64,000 nucleotides of DNA from Desulfosporosinus acidiphilus SJ4 (GTDB taxonomy: Bacteria; Bacillota; Desulfitobacteriia; Desulfitobacteriales; Desulfitobacteriaceae): contig NC_018068.1 of the NCBI RefSeq assembly GCF_000255115.2, forward strand, positions 620,001 to 684,000, written 5' to 3'. Shown here one piece after another: positions 10,648 to 19,301 of this stretch. The notes under the pieces are model-generated. The model did not search any database and was not told the origin of the DNA. It worked only from the letters and a program-made list of their open reading frames with translations. Every line of letters begins with the position of its first letter. The first letter of the stretch is position 1. The translations under genes were made by a program, and so were the position numbers.

Positions 10648-11351
10648 TGCTGCCGCCGAAAGTAAGTGTCGTCATTCCCACCTATAATCACGCCAGGTAT
10701 TTGCCTTATGCCCTGGAAAGTGTCCTTCAGCAAAGTTATCCCAACCTGGAAGTTTTAGTTGTTGATGATGGTTCAACAGATGGCACGTCAGAACTTATGA
10801 AGCCGTACCTCCCTAAAATCCGCTATCTGTTTAAAGAAAATAAAGGAACTCCGAGTACCTTAAACTTAGGGCTATTGCACTCAACCGGCAAATACATTTG
10901 CTGGCTGAGTGCCGACGATGCTTTTTTAGGGGATAAAGTTGCAAAACAGGTTGCTCTCATGGAGAGTGAACCGAGTTTTGGCTTCAGTTACACGAGCTTT
11001 ATCGTGATGGATGGCAACGGTCATGTACAATACGAGGTCAATTCACCTTATTATCCTGACAAAAAGGAGATGGTGAAAAACCTCTTTCAAGGATGTTTTA
11101 TCAATGGCTCTTCCGTTATGATGAGAAGCTCTGCGTTGAAGCAAATTGGCAATTTTGATGAAAACTTGCCCCAGGCCCACGATTATGACCTATGGTTTCG
11201 TTTTTTGCGTGCCTATAATTGCGGCTTTTTAAACGATTATTTATTAGCCTACCGCTGGCACGGCGGCAATATGAGTCAAAATCCAGATGAGGCTTGTTCT
11301 TTAGTTGTCAGAGAACGTGCCAGGCAGCTTTTCCCGGAATGGTTAAATTAA
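10647..11351 (+). CDS. Family 2 glycosyltransferase
   Basis: The protein has 234 residues. Its ATG overlaps the stop codon of the epimerase gene (TAATG), with GGGAGG 7 bases upstream. KVSVVIPTYNHARYLPYALESVLQQSYPNLEVLVVDDGSTDGT is the GT2 N-terminus, and CWLSADDAF supplies the DXD-like metal motif. FDENLPQAHDYDLWFRF gives the acceptor-side ED-type motif. It is a single GT-A domain with no membrane segment, presumably cytosolic. The product following it is a surface protein, so this enzyme may glycosylate it (inference). Confidence 0.9.
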   Translation: MLPPKVSVVIPTYNHARYLPYALESVLQQSYPNLEVLVVDDGSTDGTSELMKPYLPKIRYLFKENKGTPSTLNLGLLHSTGKYICWLSADDAFLGDKVAKQVALMESEPSFGFSYTSFIVMDGNGHVQYEVNSPYYPDKKEMVKNLFQGCFINGSSVMMRSSALKQIGNFDENLPQAHDYDLWFRFLRAYNCGFLNDYLLAYRWHGGNMSQNPDEACSLVVRERARQLFPEWLN

Positions 11352-11368
11352 GCAAAGGGGATGGAACG

Positions 11369-12193
11369 ATGGCTTTATTATCAACTGGATTTATCAAAAA
11401 TTTGCAAGCCTCTGGCGAAAGAACAAGTTCCACTCTTGCAGTAAAAATCACGAATCGTGATTCAGTGAGCACCATGATTCGTGTTAATGGATTTTATTTG
11501 ACAAGTACAGAGACAAAAACGGAATATGTTTTGGATGTGTTAACCTTACCTCCCGGCGGGGAGGTAACGAATAACTATTATGCTGAGTTTGATGCTTTTC
11601 AATTTCAGTTTCTTTGTAATTCAGAGGAGGTGGGAATTTCAATCTGGGGAAAAAGTCCTGCCGGAAATTTGACTGAAGTCTATCAGGTACACTTGGAACA
11701 GTTATTCCCAATGGAAGTTAAAGAGCATATTTATGTTCCAAACTCCAATTCCAATAAGGTGTCCATTATTGATGGGGGGACAAATACCTTGCAAGGGGAT
11801 GTTGCTGTTGGCTTAGGTCCCTTTGGTATAGGAGTGAACCCTCTCACAAATCGCATTTATGTTGCTAATTTCTGGAGCAACAATGTCTCCGTTATTGACG
11901 GGGAAAGTCAAACTGTTATTACTAAGGTTGCCGTAAATTCGAATCCCCTCGGTGTTGGGGTGAATCCGGTTACAAATCGAATCTATGTTACTAATCGGGG
12001 GAGCAATAATGTCTCGGTAATCGATGGTTTAGCTAATGTCGTTATCGATAACATCATGGTCGGGGCTTCTCCGGAAGGGATAACCGTTAATCCGACTACG
12101 AATCGAATTTACGTTACGAATCTAGGCAATAAAGTCTCCGTTATTAACGGTAATACCAATACAGTTATTGCCACTGTAGAGGTCGGAGGCTGA
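11369..12193 (+). CDS. Surface protein: collagen-gene-type N-domain fused to YVTN beta-propeller repeats
   Basis: The protein has 274 residues from the ATG at 11369, with AAAGGGG 8 bases upstream; the earlier in-frame ATG lies inside the previous gene. Residues 1 to about 113 (STLAVKITNRD, IRVNGFYLT, NNYYAEFDAFQFQF, ISIWGKSPAG) are homologous to the first domain of the collagen-like protein at 1058. The rest is YVTN-type propeller repeats: IYVPNSNSNKVSIIDG, IYVANFWSNNVSVIDG, IYVTNRGSNNVSVIDG, IYVTNLGNKVSVING. There are only about four blades and the protein ends at VEVGG, whereas a closed propeller usually has six or seven. It may assemble as oligomers or be truncated. No signal peptide is seen. 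It is probably a spore or cell-surface protein. Confidence 0.8.
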   Translation: MALLSTGFIKNLQASGERTSSTLAVKITNRDSVSTMIRVNGFYLTSTETKTEYVLDVLTLPPGGEVTNNYYAEFDAFQFQFLCNSEEVGISIWGKSPAGNLTEVYQVHLEQLFPMEVKEHIYVPNSNSNKVSIIDGGTNTLQGDVAVGLGPFGIGVNPLTNRIYVANFWSNNVSVIDGESQTVITKVAVNSNPLGVGVNPVTNRIYVTNRGSNNVSVIDGLANVVIDNIMVGASPEGITVNPTTNRIYVTNLGNKVSVINGNTNTVIATVEVGG

Positions 12194-12216
12194 ATATGTC
12201 CGAAGGGGATTTAAGA

Positions 12217-13296
12217 ATGAAGGTCATGACAATACTAGGTACGCGTCCGGAGATAATTCGTTTGAGCAGGATTATACCTATCCTGGACAATCTCTGTGAG
12301 CATATCCTTGTGCACACCGGGCAAAATTTCGATCGAACCCTTAATGATATATTTTTTGCTCAACTTAACCTGCGTACTCCTGATTATTTACTAAATTGCC
12401 AAGCTTCTGCACCGATGAGCCAAATTGGTCAGATACTCAGTGAATGTGAAAGAGTCATGCTCAAGGAAAAACCGAATCGCCTGCTTATTTTGGGCGATAC
12501 CAACAGCGCTTTGACAGCAATGATCGGTAAACGTCTGCGGATTCCGGTCTTTCATATGGAAGCGGGAAACCGTTGCTATGATGACAGGGTACCTGAAGAA
12601 ATTAATCGCCGAGTGATTGATCATTGCAGTGATATTTTGCTGCCTTACACGGAAAGAAGCCGGGCTAATTTGCTGAGGGAAGGCATCGAAGGAAAAAGAA
12701 TTTATGTTACCGGAAATCCAATTGGAGAAGTTCTGGCTTATTATGCTGAGAAGATCGCTGCCAGCCAAGCATTAAAGACAATGAGCGTCAGCAGCAAGGG
12801 CTATTTTCTTGTGACTCTGCATCGTGCCGAAAATGTAGATGACGAGAGGCGGCTGAATCTGATGATTACTGCTTTGCAAAGGTTAGTTAGGGAATACGAG
12901 ATACCCTTAATTTGCAGTCTTCATCCCCGGACTCGTTCCCAATTAGAGAAGTATCGGCAATCTTTTGGCGGCCAAGGAATTCAAATCGTTGAGCCCTTAG
13001 GATTGTTTGATTTTGTCCATTTAGAGCAAAACGCCTATTGTGTCTTAAGTGACAGCGGAACCGTTCAGGAGGAGTGTTGCCTTTTTAAAATTCCTAATGT
13101 AACCTTGCGTGATGTCACTGAACGTCCCGAAACTGTAGAGTCAGGAAGCAATCTCATTGCAGGATGTGAACCAGATGCTGTCTTACGAGCCGTAAAAACG
13201 GTTTTGAGTCTGGAAGCGGATTGGGAATCTCCGGCAGAATATCAGGAAGGGAATGTCAGCCGGAAAGTCGTAAAAATTCTGTTTGGGGAAAGTTGA
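12217..13296 (+). CDS. wecB: UDP-N-acetylglucosamine 2-epimerase (non-hydrolysing)
   Basis: The protein has 359 residues from MKVMTILGTRPEIIR; GAAGGGG lies 8 bases upstream of 12217. An in-frame ATG at 12196 has no ribosome site. GTRPE, LVHTGQN, HMEAGNR, PEEINR and TLHRAENVD are the classic WecB/MnaA motifs. VLSDSGTVQEECC is the C-terminal UDP-binding segment. The enzyme interconverts UDP-GlcNAc and UDP-ManNAc in the cytosol. Paired with the dehydrogenase at 8532 it could feed UDP-ManNAc uronate to the surface polymer (inference). A terminator follows. Confidence 0.93.
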   Translation: MKVMTILGTRPEIIRLSRIIPILDNLCEHILVHTGQNFDRTLNDIFFAQLNLRTPDYLLNCQASAPMSQIGQILSECERVMLKEKPNRLLILGDTNSALTAMIGKRLRIPVFHMEAGNRCYDDRVPEEINRRVIDHCSDILLPYTERSRANLLREGIEGKRIYVTGNPIGEVLAYYAEKIAASQALKTMSVSSKGYFLVTLHRAENVDDERRLNLMITALQRLVREYEIPLICSLHPRTRSQLEKYRQSFGGQGIQIVEPLGLFDFVHLEQNAYCVLSDSGTVQEECCLFKIPNVTLRDVTERPETVESGSNLIAGCEPDAVLRAVKTVLSLEADWESPAEYQEGNVSRKVVKILFGES

Positions 13297-13365
13297 TGGG
13301 TAAGGATTGAAGAAAACAAAATGAGGCCGTTGCATAATGGGTATTTATACGTTTTTATAAACAAA

Positions 13366-13413
13366 CCCTGCATATAAGTGTGATTTAAACCACTAGTTAT
13401 GCAGGGCTTTGTT
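13366..13413. terminator. Bidirectional terminator between wecB and CAP-domain gene
   Basis: CCCTGCATA (13366-13374) pairs with TATGCAGGG (13398-13406), and an inner AGTG/CACT stem extends it. A T-rich run follows on the plus strand and an A-rich run precedes it, serving the convergent genes on both sides. Confidence 0.8.
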
Positions 13414-13470
13414 TAATGGGGAGATTTTAAGAATGATGGTTGATTTTTGAGTAAAACCGAGTTGAATAGT

Positions 13471-14463
13471 TTATTCTTGTAAAAATTCTTGAACATAAAG
13501 ATTACCATAGGCACTTCCGTAAGCAATTCCTATGCCCACGTGAGTAAAACGTGGGTCAAGGATATTGGCTTTATGAGCCGGACTTTGCATTAATGCCGCC
13601 ATAGCTCCAGAAACAGAGTCATTTCCGGCAATGTTTTCGCCTGCCCAGCCAACAGTTAACCCGACATCCTGCATCATGGCCCAGGGGCTGCCATAGGTGG
13701 GAGAAGTATGGGCGAAGTAATTATTGGCTTTCATGTCGTTTGCCTTAGCTTGTCCTACAGAAACTAAGCGGAAATCTACTTTAAGGGGAGCAACGCCGGC
13801 AGCAGCACGTTCCTGATTTATCATATCTACCATCTGCTGTTCGTCAGGCGTTAGTGAAGTAATCGTGGGAATAGCCGGAGTCGTGGGAGCTGTTGTCGGT
13901 GTGCTTGAAGAGGAAGACGATTGTGATGGGTTTGAGGATGGATTAGAAGGTGTTGGTGTCGATGTTACCGGAACCGGGGAAGACGGATTAATATTTTTTA
14001 AGGAAACAACGCTTCCTCCCCCTAGGTTTGGTTGTCCTATGGTCACAGTTACCGGCTGAGATTGAACGGTGGTAGGTGTTGAGTTGCTTGTAGTAGTTCC
14101 TTGCGGTGAACCTGGAACAGTCACCGAAGTTGAAGGAATTGTCGTTGTGGGGTAAATATTCTTTAAGGAAACGACACTGCCGGAATAATTTATCGACGGC
14201 GAGGTGTTGACAGTCGGCGCTGAACTCGGAGTCGATGGGGTCGCAGTGACAGTCGTTGGCGGCTGAGTTTCAGATGTCGTCGGAACGGAAACTACTTGCG
14301 GCGTTCCCGATGCTGTCGACCGAAGGGTAACTACTGATCCCGAAGCAGAACCAGGTAAGGACTGTGAACCACCTATAAGAAGGGCAGCTTGTGCCGGCAT
14401 AGCAACAGTGGTCATGAGCAAAGCCATTTGAATTCCTGCGAAGACTTTAAACTGTTTTTTCAT
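13471..14463 (-). CDS. Secreted CAP/SCP-domain protein with Ser/Thr/Pro-rich linker
   Basis: The protein has 330 residues from MKKQFKVFAGIQMALL; AAGGAGG lies directly upstream of this ATG. A signal peptide ends near MPAQA-A. The middle (about 30-205) is a Ser/Thr/Pro linker containing three related segments (GSVVTLRS, GSVVSLKNIYP, GSVVSLKNINP), a short degenerate repeat. The last 120 residues are a CAP domain: EQQMVDMINQERAAAGVAPLKVD, NDMKANNYFAHTSPTYGSPWAMM, GENIAGND and the closing HVGIGIAYG. This is the YkwD-like group found in many spore formers. It is extracellular; biochemical role unknown. Confidence 0.9.
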   Translation of the reverse strand: MKKQFKVFAGIQMALLMTTVAMPAQAALLIGGSQSLPGSASGSVVTLRSTASGTPQVVSVPTTSETQPPTTVTATPSTPSSAPTVNTSPSINYSGSVVSLKNIYPTTTIPSTSVTVPGSPQGTTTSNSTPTTVQSQPVTVTIGQPNLGGGSVVSLKNINPSSPVPVTSTPTPSNPSSNPSQSSSSSSTPTTAPTTPAIPTITSLTPDEQQMVDMINQERAAAGVAPLKVDFRLVSVGQAKANDMKANNYFAHTSPTYGSPWAMMQDVGLTVGWAGENIAGNDSVSGAMAALMQSPAHKANILDPRFTHVGIGIAYGSAYGNLYVQEFLQE

Positions 14464-14501
14464 GGATATCCTCCTTATTGTGACTGCAAAAATTTGTTGT
14501 T

Positions 14502-14547
14502 TTTGTCGAAGACAACTGTAGTATATCATGACAAGTTGTCTCGTCAA
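14502..14547 (-). promoter_or_regulatory. Sigma-A-like promoter overlapped by an inverted repeat and a Spo0A-like box
   Basis: On the minus strand TTGACG (14547-14542) is separated by 16 bases from TATACT (14525-14520), upstream of the CAP-domain gene. An inverted repeat AGACAACT/AGTTGTCT (14510-14517 and 14534-14541) brackets the -10 region like an operator. TTTTGTCGAA at 14501-14510 matches the Spo0A box core TGTCGAA. Regulation by Spo0A or another repressor is inferred. Confidence 0.55.
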
Positions 14548-14863
14548 ATGGTACTTTTTGACACAAGATCGATTGTATTCGTCTGTTTTTGACAATTTCC
14601 CTCTTTTGAAAAAAGAAGGTATAATATTTCTAATCATTCATTTTAGTATGGAAGACGTTATTAAAACTATTAAATATCTTTAAATCTCTTTAATGCTGTT
14701 GAGCGGCATCAACGGAAATTCAATTTTTCAGGGGCTAAGATGAAATTATTAATAGGATCGGTTTTACATAATAGTATGAAAATTTCTTGTTACTCAATTA
14801 TATACTTCTTTCTTAGGGGAGGAGAGGAGCACTTTAACGATCTGGAAAGGGTGAAAAACTCAA
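14548..14863. other. Intergenic region upstream of the DUF362 gene
   Basis: About 315 AT-rich bases. TATAAT at 14620-14625 lacks a well-spaced -35. GGGGAGGAGAGGAG at 14817-14830 resembles a ribosome site but is too far from the ATG at 14864; AAAGGGTG nearer the gene is the likely site. No gene seen. Confidence 0.35.
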
Positions 14864-16012
14864 ATGCAAGAAAAAGTAGTTTTAAAATACTGCCCGGATT
14901 ATTCGGCAGACATTGTCCAAAGCTTGAAGGGTGGTTTGGCAGAATGGGGCGGTATGTCTGAATTTGTGAAACCCGGTCAAAAGGTGCTGCTCAAGGTCAA
15001 TCTCTTGATGAAGAAGCGTCCCGAGGAAGCCGTAACGACTCATCCCAGTGTTGTGGAAGCAGTAGTACGTCTGGTGCAGGAAGCCGGCGGGATTCCCATC
15101 ATTGGAGACAGCCCCGGAGGGCCTTACACCTTGAATGCCCTTCAGGCCGTTTATACGCGCTCGGGTTTGCGTGACGTGGCAGAACGAACGGGAGCGCTTC
15201 TTAATGAAGACATTGGCCAAACGACGATTCCGTTTCCCGCGGGGAAAATAGTTAAAAGTTTGACAGTCACCAATTGTGCTCTTGACGCAGATGTGATCAT
15301 CCCTATATCTAAGCTTAAGACTCATGGCATGATGACCTTTACCGGGGCAGTGAAAATTCTTTTCGGAGTCATTCCCGGTTTTCTGAAGGCTGAATATCAT
15401 TTAAAAATGTTTAAAATTACGGATTTTGCCGATCTGTTGGTAGACATAGCCTCTTGGGTTAAACCAACCTTAAATATTATGGATGGAATTGTGGGAATGG
15501 AAGGGGATGGTCCTTCGGCAGGAAAGCCCCGTGACATCGGAGTATTGATCATGAGTTCTGATCCCTTCGCTCTAGATGTCGTTGCGGCAGATTTGATTGG
15601 GTTGAAGCCTGAAAGGGTTCCAACGGTGCTGGCAGCGCGTAATCGGGGATTAACCAGCCGAATGGACGAAATTGAACTAAAGGGGGATGCCCGTTCACTG
15701 TGGCGCATTCAAGATTTTGAAATTCCTAAAACAGTTTCCACAAATTTTCTGGACATGGTGCCGCTGCCAAAAACCGCTAAGAAGTTTATGCTTAATCGAG
15801 TCCGCCCACGCCCTGTTTTTGAACATTCTGTTTGCGTGGGGTGCAAAGACTGTGTGAATAACTGTCCGCCGAAAGCATTGAGCCTGAATGAACATCAGCG
15901 CCCAGAAGTCGATTTGGAGGCTTGTATACGTTGCTTTTGCTGCCAGGAGCTTTGCCCGCAGCAAGCTGTAAAAATCTTTAAGCCTTGGATCGGGAAAAGG
16001 CTTCTCAAATAA
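14864..16012 (+). CDS. DUF362 protein with C-terminal 2x[4Fe-4S] ferredoxin domain
   Basis: The protein has 382 residues. The N-terminal part ([70 protein letters not shown]) is the DUF362 domain. Near residues 322-365, two cysteine clusters [13 protein letters not shown] and [13 protein letters not shown] form a bacterial ferredoxin-type pair of [4Fe-4S] sites. The family is common in strict anaerobes and its reaction is not established. The protein is cytosolic. It precedes a DUF1786 gene by 91 bases. Electron-transfer function is a safe inference; the substrate is unknown. Confidence 0.88.
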   Translation: MQEKVVLKYCPDYSADIVQSLKGGLAEWGGMSEFVKPGQKVLLKVNLLMKKRPEEAVTTHPSVVEAVVRLVQEAGGIPIIGDSPGGPYTLNALQAVYTRSGLRDVAERTGALLNEDIGQTTIPFPAGKIVKSLTVTNCALDADVIIPISKLKTHGMMTFTGAVKILFGVIPGFLKAEYHLKMFKITDFADLLVDIASWVKPTLNIMDGIVGMEGDGPSAGKPRDIGVLIMSSDPFALDVVAADLIGLKPERVPTVLAARNRGLTSRMDEIELKGDARSLWRIQDFEIPKTVSTNFLDMVPLPKTAKKFMLNRVRPRPVFEHSVCVGCKDCVNNCPPKALSLNEHQRPEVDLEACIRCFCCQELCPQQAVKIFKPWIGKRLLK

Positions 16013-16103
16013 TTGCATTTCTTACCAAAGTTTAGTAGTATGGGCGAAGATGATTCGGATTTTAAAACAGTCGGTTTTGTATATAGAGATAGAGGGTGTT
16101 GCA

Positions 16104-17129
16104 ATGGATAATAAGGTAATTGCTATTGATGTAGGGTCCGGTACTCAAGATGTCCTCCTTTATCAACCGGGCACCGCCCTGGAAAATTGTCCTAAGTTTA
16201 TTGTTCCCAGTCGTACTCAAGTTGTTGCAGCTCAGATACGGAAGGCCAGTTCTGCGGGCAGGGAAATTTTTCTACATGGGCACCTGATGGGCGGCGGAGC
16301 CTGTTCCCAGGCTCTTAAAGAACACTTGGCCTTAGGGCTGAAAGCTTATGCTACCCCAAAGGCCGCTCTGACATTCAATGATAACCTGGAAAAGGTTAAA
16401 ACTATGGGAATTGAACTCTGCTCGGAAGCCCCCGCTCCTGCAGCAGCTTCCATGTGGATGGGAGACATTGATACATCTGCCTTGGAGCAGGCTATTGGTG
16501 CTTTTGGCCTAGAGTACCCGCAGAAATGGGCTGTAGCTGTGCAGGACCACGGCTATAGCAAAACGGAAAGTAATCGAACATTGCGCTTTCGCCTTTGGAA
16601 GGATTTTGTGCTCCAGGGAGGCGATCTGAAAACCTTGGTTTTCCAAGAGGAGATCCCGGAGGTCTTTACTCGGATGAGGGCCGTTCAGGAGATCCTGCCC
16701 GGTGCGGTTATCACCGATACCGGGACTGCAGCGCTTATGGGAATTATGGCCGATCCTGTGGTGAAGCCCCATCTGGAACAGGGGATCTTAGCAGTTAACG
16801 TCGGAAATTCTCATACCCTTGTGGCAGCGATACGTGGAGAACGGGTCTACGGTATTTTCGAACATCATACGAGCTTGCTGACCCTTGAAACCTTGGCTGC
16901 CTTTGTTAAGCGCTTTCAAACGGCGGAATTGACGAATGAAGAAGTCTTTCAGCATGGAGGACATGGGGCAGCGTGGCATCCGGAAATGAAATCGGGTTGG
17001 GATTTTGTGGCTGTTACCGGTCCGAGGAGAAGTATGGTTAAATCTTTACAGTGGTATGAAGCGGCCCCTTATGGGGATATGATGTTAACAGGTTGTTTTG
17101 GTTTACTGGCAGGCCTAAAAATCCTTTGA
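16104..17129 (+). CDS. DUF1786 family protein (ASKHA-like fold)
   Basis: The protein has 341 residues from MDNKVIAIDVGSGTQDVLLYQ; GAGGGTG lies 8 bases upstream of 16104, while the in-frame ATG at 16050 lacks a site. The opening IDVGSGTQDV and the later AVNVGNSHTLVAAIRG resemble the two phosphate loops of acetate/sugar kinase-Hsp70-actin proteins. This arrangement is characteristic of DUF1786, found mostly in anaerobes and archaea. Enzymatic role unknown. It may be co-transcribed with the DUF362 ferredoxin-like gene. Confidence 0.7.
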   Translation: MDNKVIAIDVGSGTQDVLLYQPGTALENCPKFIVPSRTQVVAAQIRKASSAGREIFLHGHLMGGGACSQALKEHLALGLKAYATPKAALTFNDNLEKVKTMGIELCSEAPAPAAASMWMGDIDTSALEQAIGAFGLEYPQKWAVAVQDHGYSKTESNRTLRFRLWKDFVLQGGDLKTLVFQEEIPEVFTRMRAVQEILPGAVITDTGTAALMGIMADPVVKPHLEQGILAVNVGNSHTLVAAIRGERVYGIFEHHTSLLTLETLAAFVKRFQTAELTNEEVFQHGGHGAAWHPEMKSGWDFVAVTGPRRSMVKSLQWYEAAPYGDMMLTGCFGLLAGLKIL

Positions 17130-17235
17130 TTTTTTAAAAATATTTTTTAGCGGCAAGGTATTTTTAGAAATGTGGAGAATCAATAATTAGATGCAACTCT
17201 CTGTAAGATGGAGTATATAAGAAGGGGGGAAGACC

Positions 17236-18048
17236 ATGACGGGAGTTTTATCTCAATTTCGCAATTTTGGCTGGCTTGATGCTATTGATGTTCTAGTAGT
17301 GACAGTGGTCTTCTACCAATTCTATATGCTCATTAAACGAACCCGGGCAGTTCAGTTGGTCAAAGGTGTTTTGTTCCTTCTCGTGGCCTACCTTTTGGCA
17401 AAATACTTTCAACTGAGGACCCTCAGCTGGATTCTCGACAAACTGTTTCAGATGTTTGTTTTTGCAATTCCGGTGGTTTTTCAGCCCGAGCTGAGAAAAT
17501 TCTTGGAGCAGCTTGGCCGGGGAAGGTTCTTGACTCGCCATCCTTTAAATCCCGGCATTAATTCTTTAGAACAGGTAATTGAAGAATTAGTGCGCTGTAC
17601 CCAAGTCCTCTCGAAGAATCGCATCGGAGCTTTAATAGTCTTTGAACGAAAAACAGGCGTTCAGGATTTTGTAGAGACAGGAATTAAAATTGATGGTGTG
17701 GTTTCCTCCGAGTTTTTGGTTAATATTTTTATTCCCAATACACCGCTTCACGACGGGGCAGTCATCATACGTTCGGATCGGGTAGCAGCTGCAGGATGTT
17801 TCCTGCCCCTCTCCGAAAATCCTAACATTCAAAAAGATTTAGGGACCCGACACAGGGCTGCTTTAGGACTGACGGAAATTACCGATGCCATAGCTCTTGT
17901 TGTTTCAGAGGAAACCGGGGCAATTTCTGTGGGAATCGATGGTGCTCTGACTCGCTTCATGGATGATAAAATGTTACGTGAATTGTTATTAAGGGAGCTT
18001 GAACTGAATACCAGTTCTTCCCTGACAATTCCCTTTTGGAGGTGGTAG
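17236..18048 (+). CDS. cdaA: Membrane diadenylate cyclase CdaA
   Basis: The protein has 270 residues. Three hydrophobic segments occupy about residues 12-80 (IDVLVVTVVFYQFYMLI, GVLFLLVAYLLAKYF, LFQMFVFAIPVVF). The DAC domain follows with the catalytic DGA at 173-175 and RHR at 205-207. These bind ATP and metal and make c-di-AMP from two ATP at the inner membrane. It is followed two bases later by the CdaR gene and later by glmM, the conserved cdaA-cdaR-glmM order; GlmM is a known CdaA inhibitor in related Firmicutes. GGGGGGAAGACC precedes the ATG. Confidence 0.95.
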   Translation: MTGVLSQFRNFGWLDAIDVLVVTVVFYQFYMLIKRTRAVQLVKGVLFLLVAYLLAKYFQLRTLSWILDKLFQMFVFAIPVVFQPELRKFLEQLGRGRFLTRHPLNPGINSLEQVIEELVRCTQVLSKNRIGALIVFERKTGVQDFVETGIKIDGVVSSEFLVNIFIPNTPLHDGAVIIRSDRVAAAGCFLPLSENPNIQKDLGTRHRAALGLTEITDAIALVVSEETGAISVGIDGALTRFMDDKMLRELLLRELELNTSSSLTIPFWRW

Positions 18049-18050
18049 CT

Positions 18051-19295
18051 ATGATGGGGATTTTGCGGCGAAACCTCGGAGTCAAGTTGCTTTCATTCCT
18101 AGTTGCCATTCTATTTTGGCTTTTTGTCATTTACCAAGGAAGTTCCGATAAAATAATACCTGAACAGACGCTGAACGTTCCCTTAGTGGTCACTAACTTA
18201 CCTCAAAATATGATCGTCATGAGTACGCTTCCTCTAGTCAGTGTCCGTTTCCAGGGGATTAATCCCAGTGCTAATATTAAAGACATTTATGCCCAGGTTG
18301 ATCTGACTGGGGGGACTGCCGGGGACCATGATTACAATGTGAAAGTAAACTATCCATCGGGAACAAATGTTGTTGATTGGCAGCCTACCAGTATTAAATT
18401 AACTCTCGATACTGTTCAAGAGAAAATTGTACCGGTTCAGGTGGCTATGTCCGGCAATCCTGCTGACGGTTTTCAAGTTGGGACTCCAATGGTTAAACCT
18501 TCGGCGGTCAACGTCAGAGGTCCTAGTAAGTTTGTCTCGACCTTGGATAAAGTTATTGCAGAGGTTAATATTGCCGGAGCCAATAATACTGTTGAAGTCT
18601 CTCCGCCAATAAGTTTCCGCGATAAAGCGGGCAAGCCTATTCTTGGACCCAACCCCAGTGTCGATATCTTGACTGCTTACCCGAGCAGTGTCGATGTTGT
18701 CGTTCCGGTCACGGCTAAAGGCCTGTCTACCAAGATGGTAACCCTCAATGTGAAAACCACAGGGACAGTGGCACAGGGAAAGGTGCTGAAGTCTGTGCTG
18801 CCTTCGCCCATCAGTGTACAGGTTACCGGCAGCGCCCAGGCCTTAAAGGGATTTGATTCCTTGACGGTTGGCCCTGTGGATCTCAGCGGTCTTACGGAAG
18901 ACAAAACCTTTCCGATTCCCTTAGATAAAATCAGCCTGCCGTCGGGAGTCTCATTCCTCGATGGTACGACTATCAGCGTTATTGCTCAAATAGGAGCCGG
19001 TCCAATACAAAAAACCATTACAGGTGTTCCGGTTGAGATACGTAATGTTGACAAGAGTCTTCAAGTTGATCAAACAACTTCACCCCTCGATGTGGTGATT
19101 GAAGGCCTTCCGGATGTTGTGAATAACGTAACCACCGATCAGATTCAGCTTTGGGTCGATGCTTCCGGTCAAGCAGTAGGAAGCTATCCCAATACGCCGG
19201 TTCTCTGGCAGCTTCCCCCCGGAGTAACGATGCCTACGACGCCACAGATAACCTATAGTCTTAAAGCGAAGGCTTCTACGTCAAAAGGAGAATAA
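18051..19295 (+). CDS. cdaR: CdaA regulator CdaR (YbbR repeats)
   Basis: The protein has 414 residues from the ATG at 18051, with GGAGG 8 bases upstream inside the end of cdaA. One N-terminal membrane anchor (LLSFLVAILFWLFVIYQ) is followed by about four YbbR repeats outside the membrane, each with the pattern VxGxxxxVxxLxxVxAxVDLSG (e.g. VRFQGINPSANIKDIYAQVDL; VQVTGSAQALKGFDSLTVGPVDL). CdaR modulates c-di-AMP synthesis by CdaA in Bacillus and Listeria (established). It is coupled to cdaA here. Confidence 0.93.
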   Translation: MMGILRRNLGVKLLSFLVAILFWLFVIYQGSSDKIIPEQTLNVPLVVTNLPQNMIVMSTLPLVSVRFQGINPSANIKDIYAQVDLTGGTAGDHDYNVKVNYPSGTNVVDWQPTSIKLTLDTVQEKIVPVQVAMSGNPADGFQVGTPMVKPSAVNVRGPSKFVSTLDKVIAEVNIAGANNTVEVSPPISFRDKAGKPILGPNPSVDILTAYPSSVDVVVPVTAKGLSTKMVTLNVKTTGTVAQGKVLKSVLPSPISVQVTGSAQALKGFDSLTVGPVDLSGLTEDKTFPIPLDKISLPSGVSFLDGTTISVIAQIGAGPIQKTITGVPVEIRNVDKSLQVDQTTSPLDVVIEGLPDVVNNVTTDQIQLWVDASGQAVGSYPNTPVLWQLPPGVTMPTTPQITYSLKAKASTSKGE

Positions 19296-19301
19296 GCAAA
19301 C

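Noticed and set aside
13324-13345. GGCCGTTGCA similar to the left end of the IS element
   Set aside because: Only about ten bases match and no second end or transposase remnant lies nearby.
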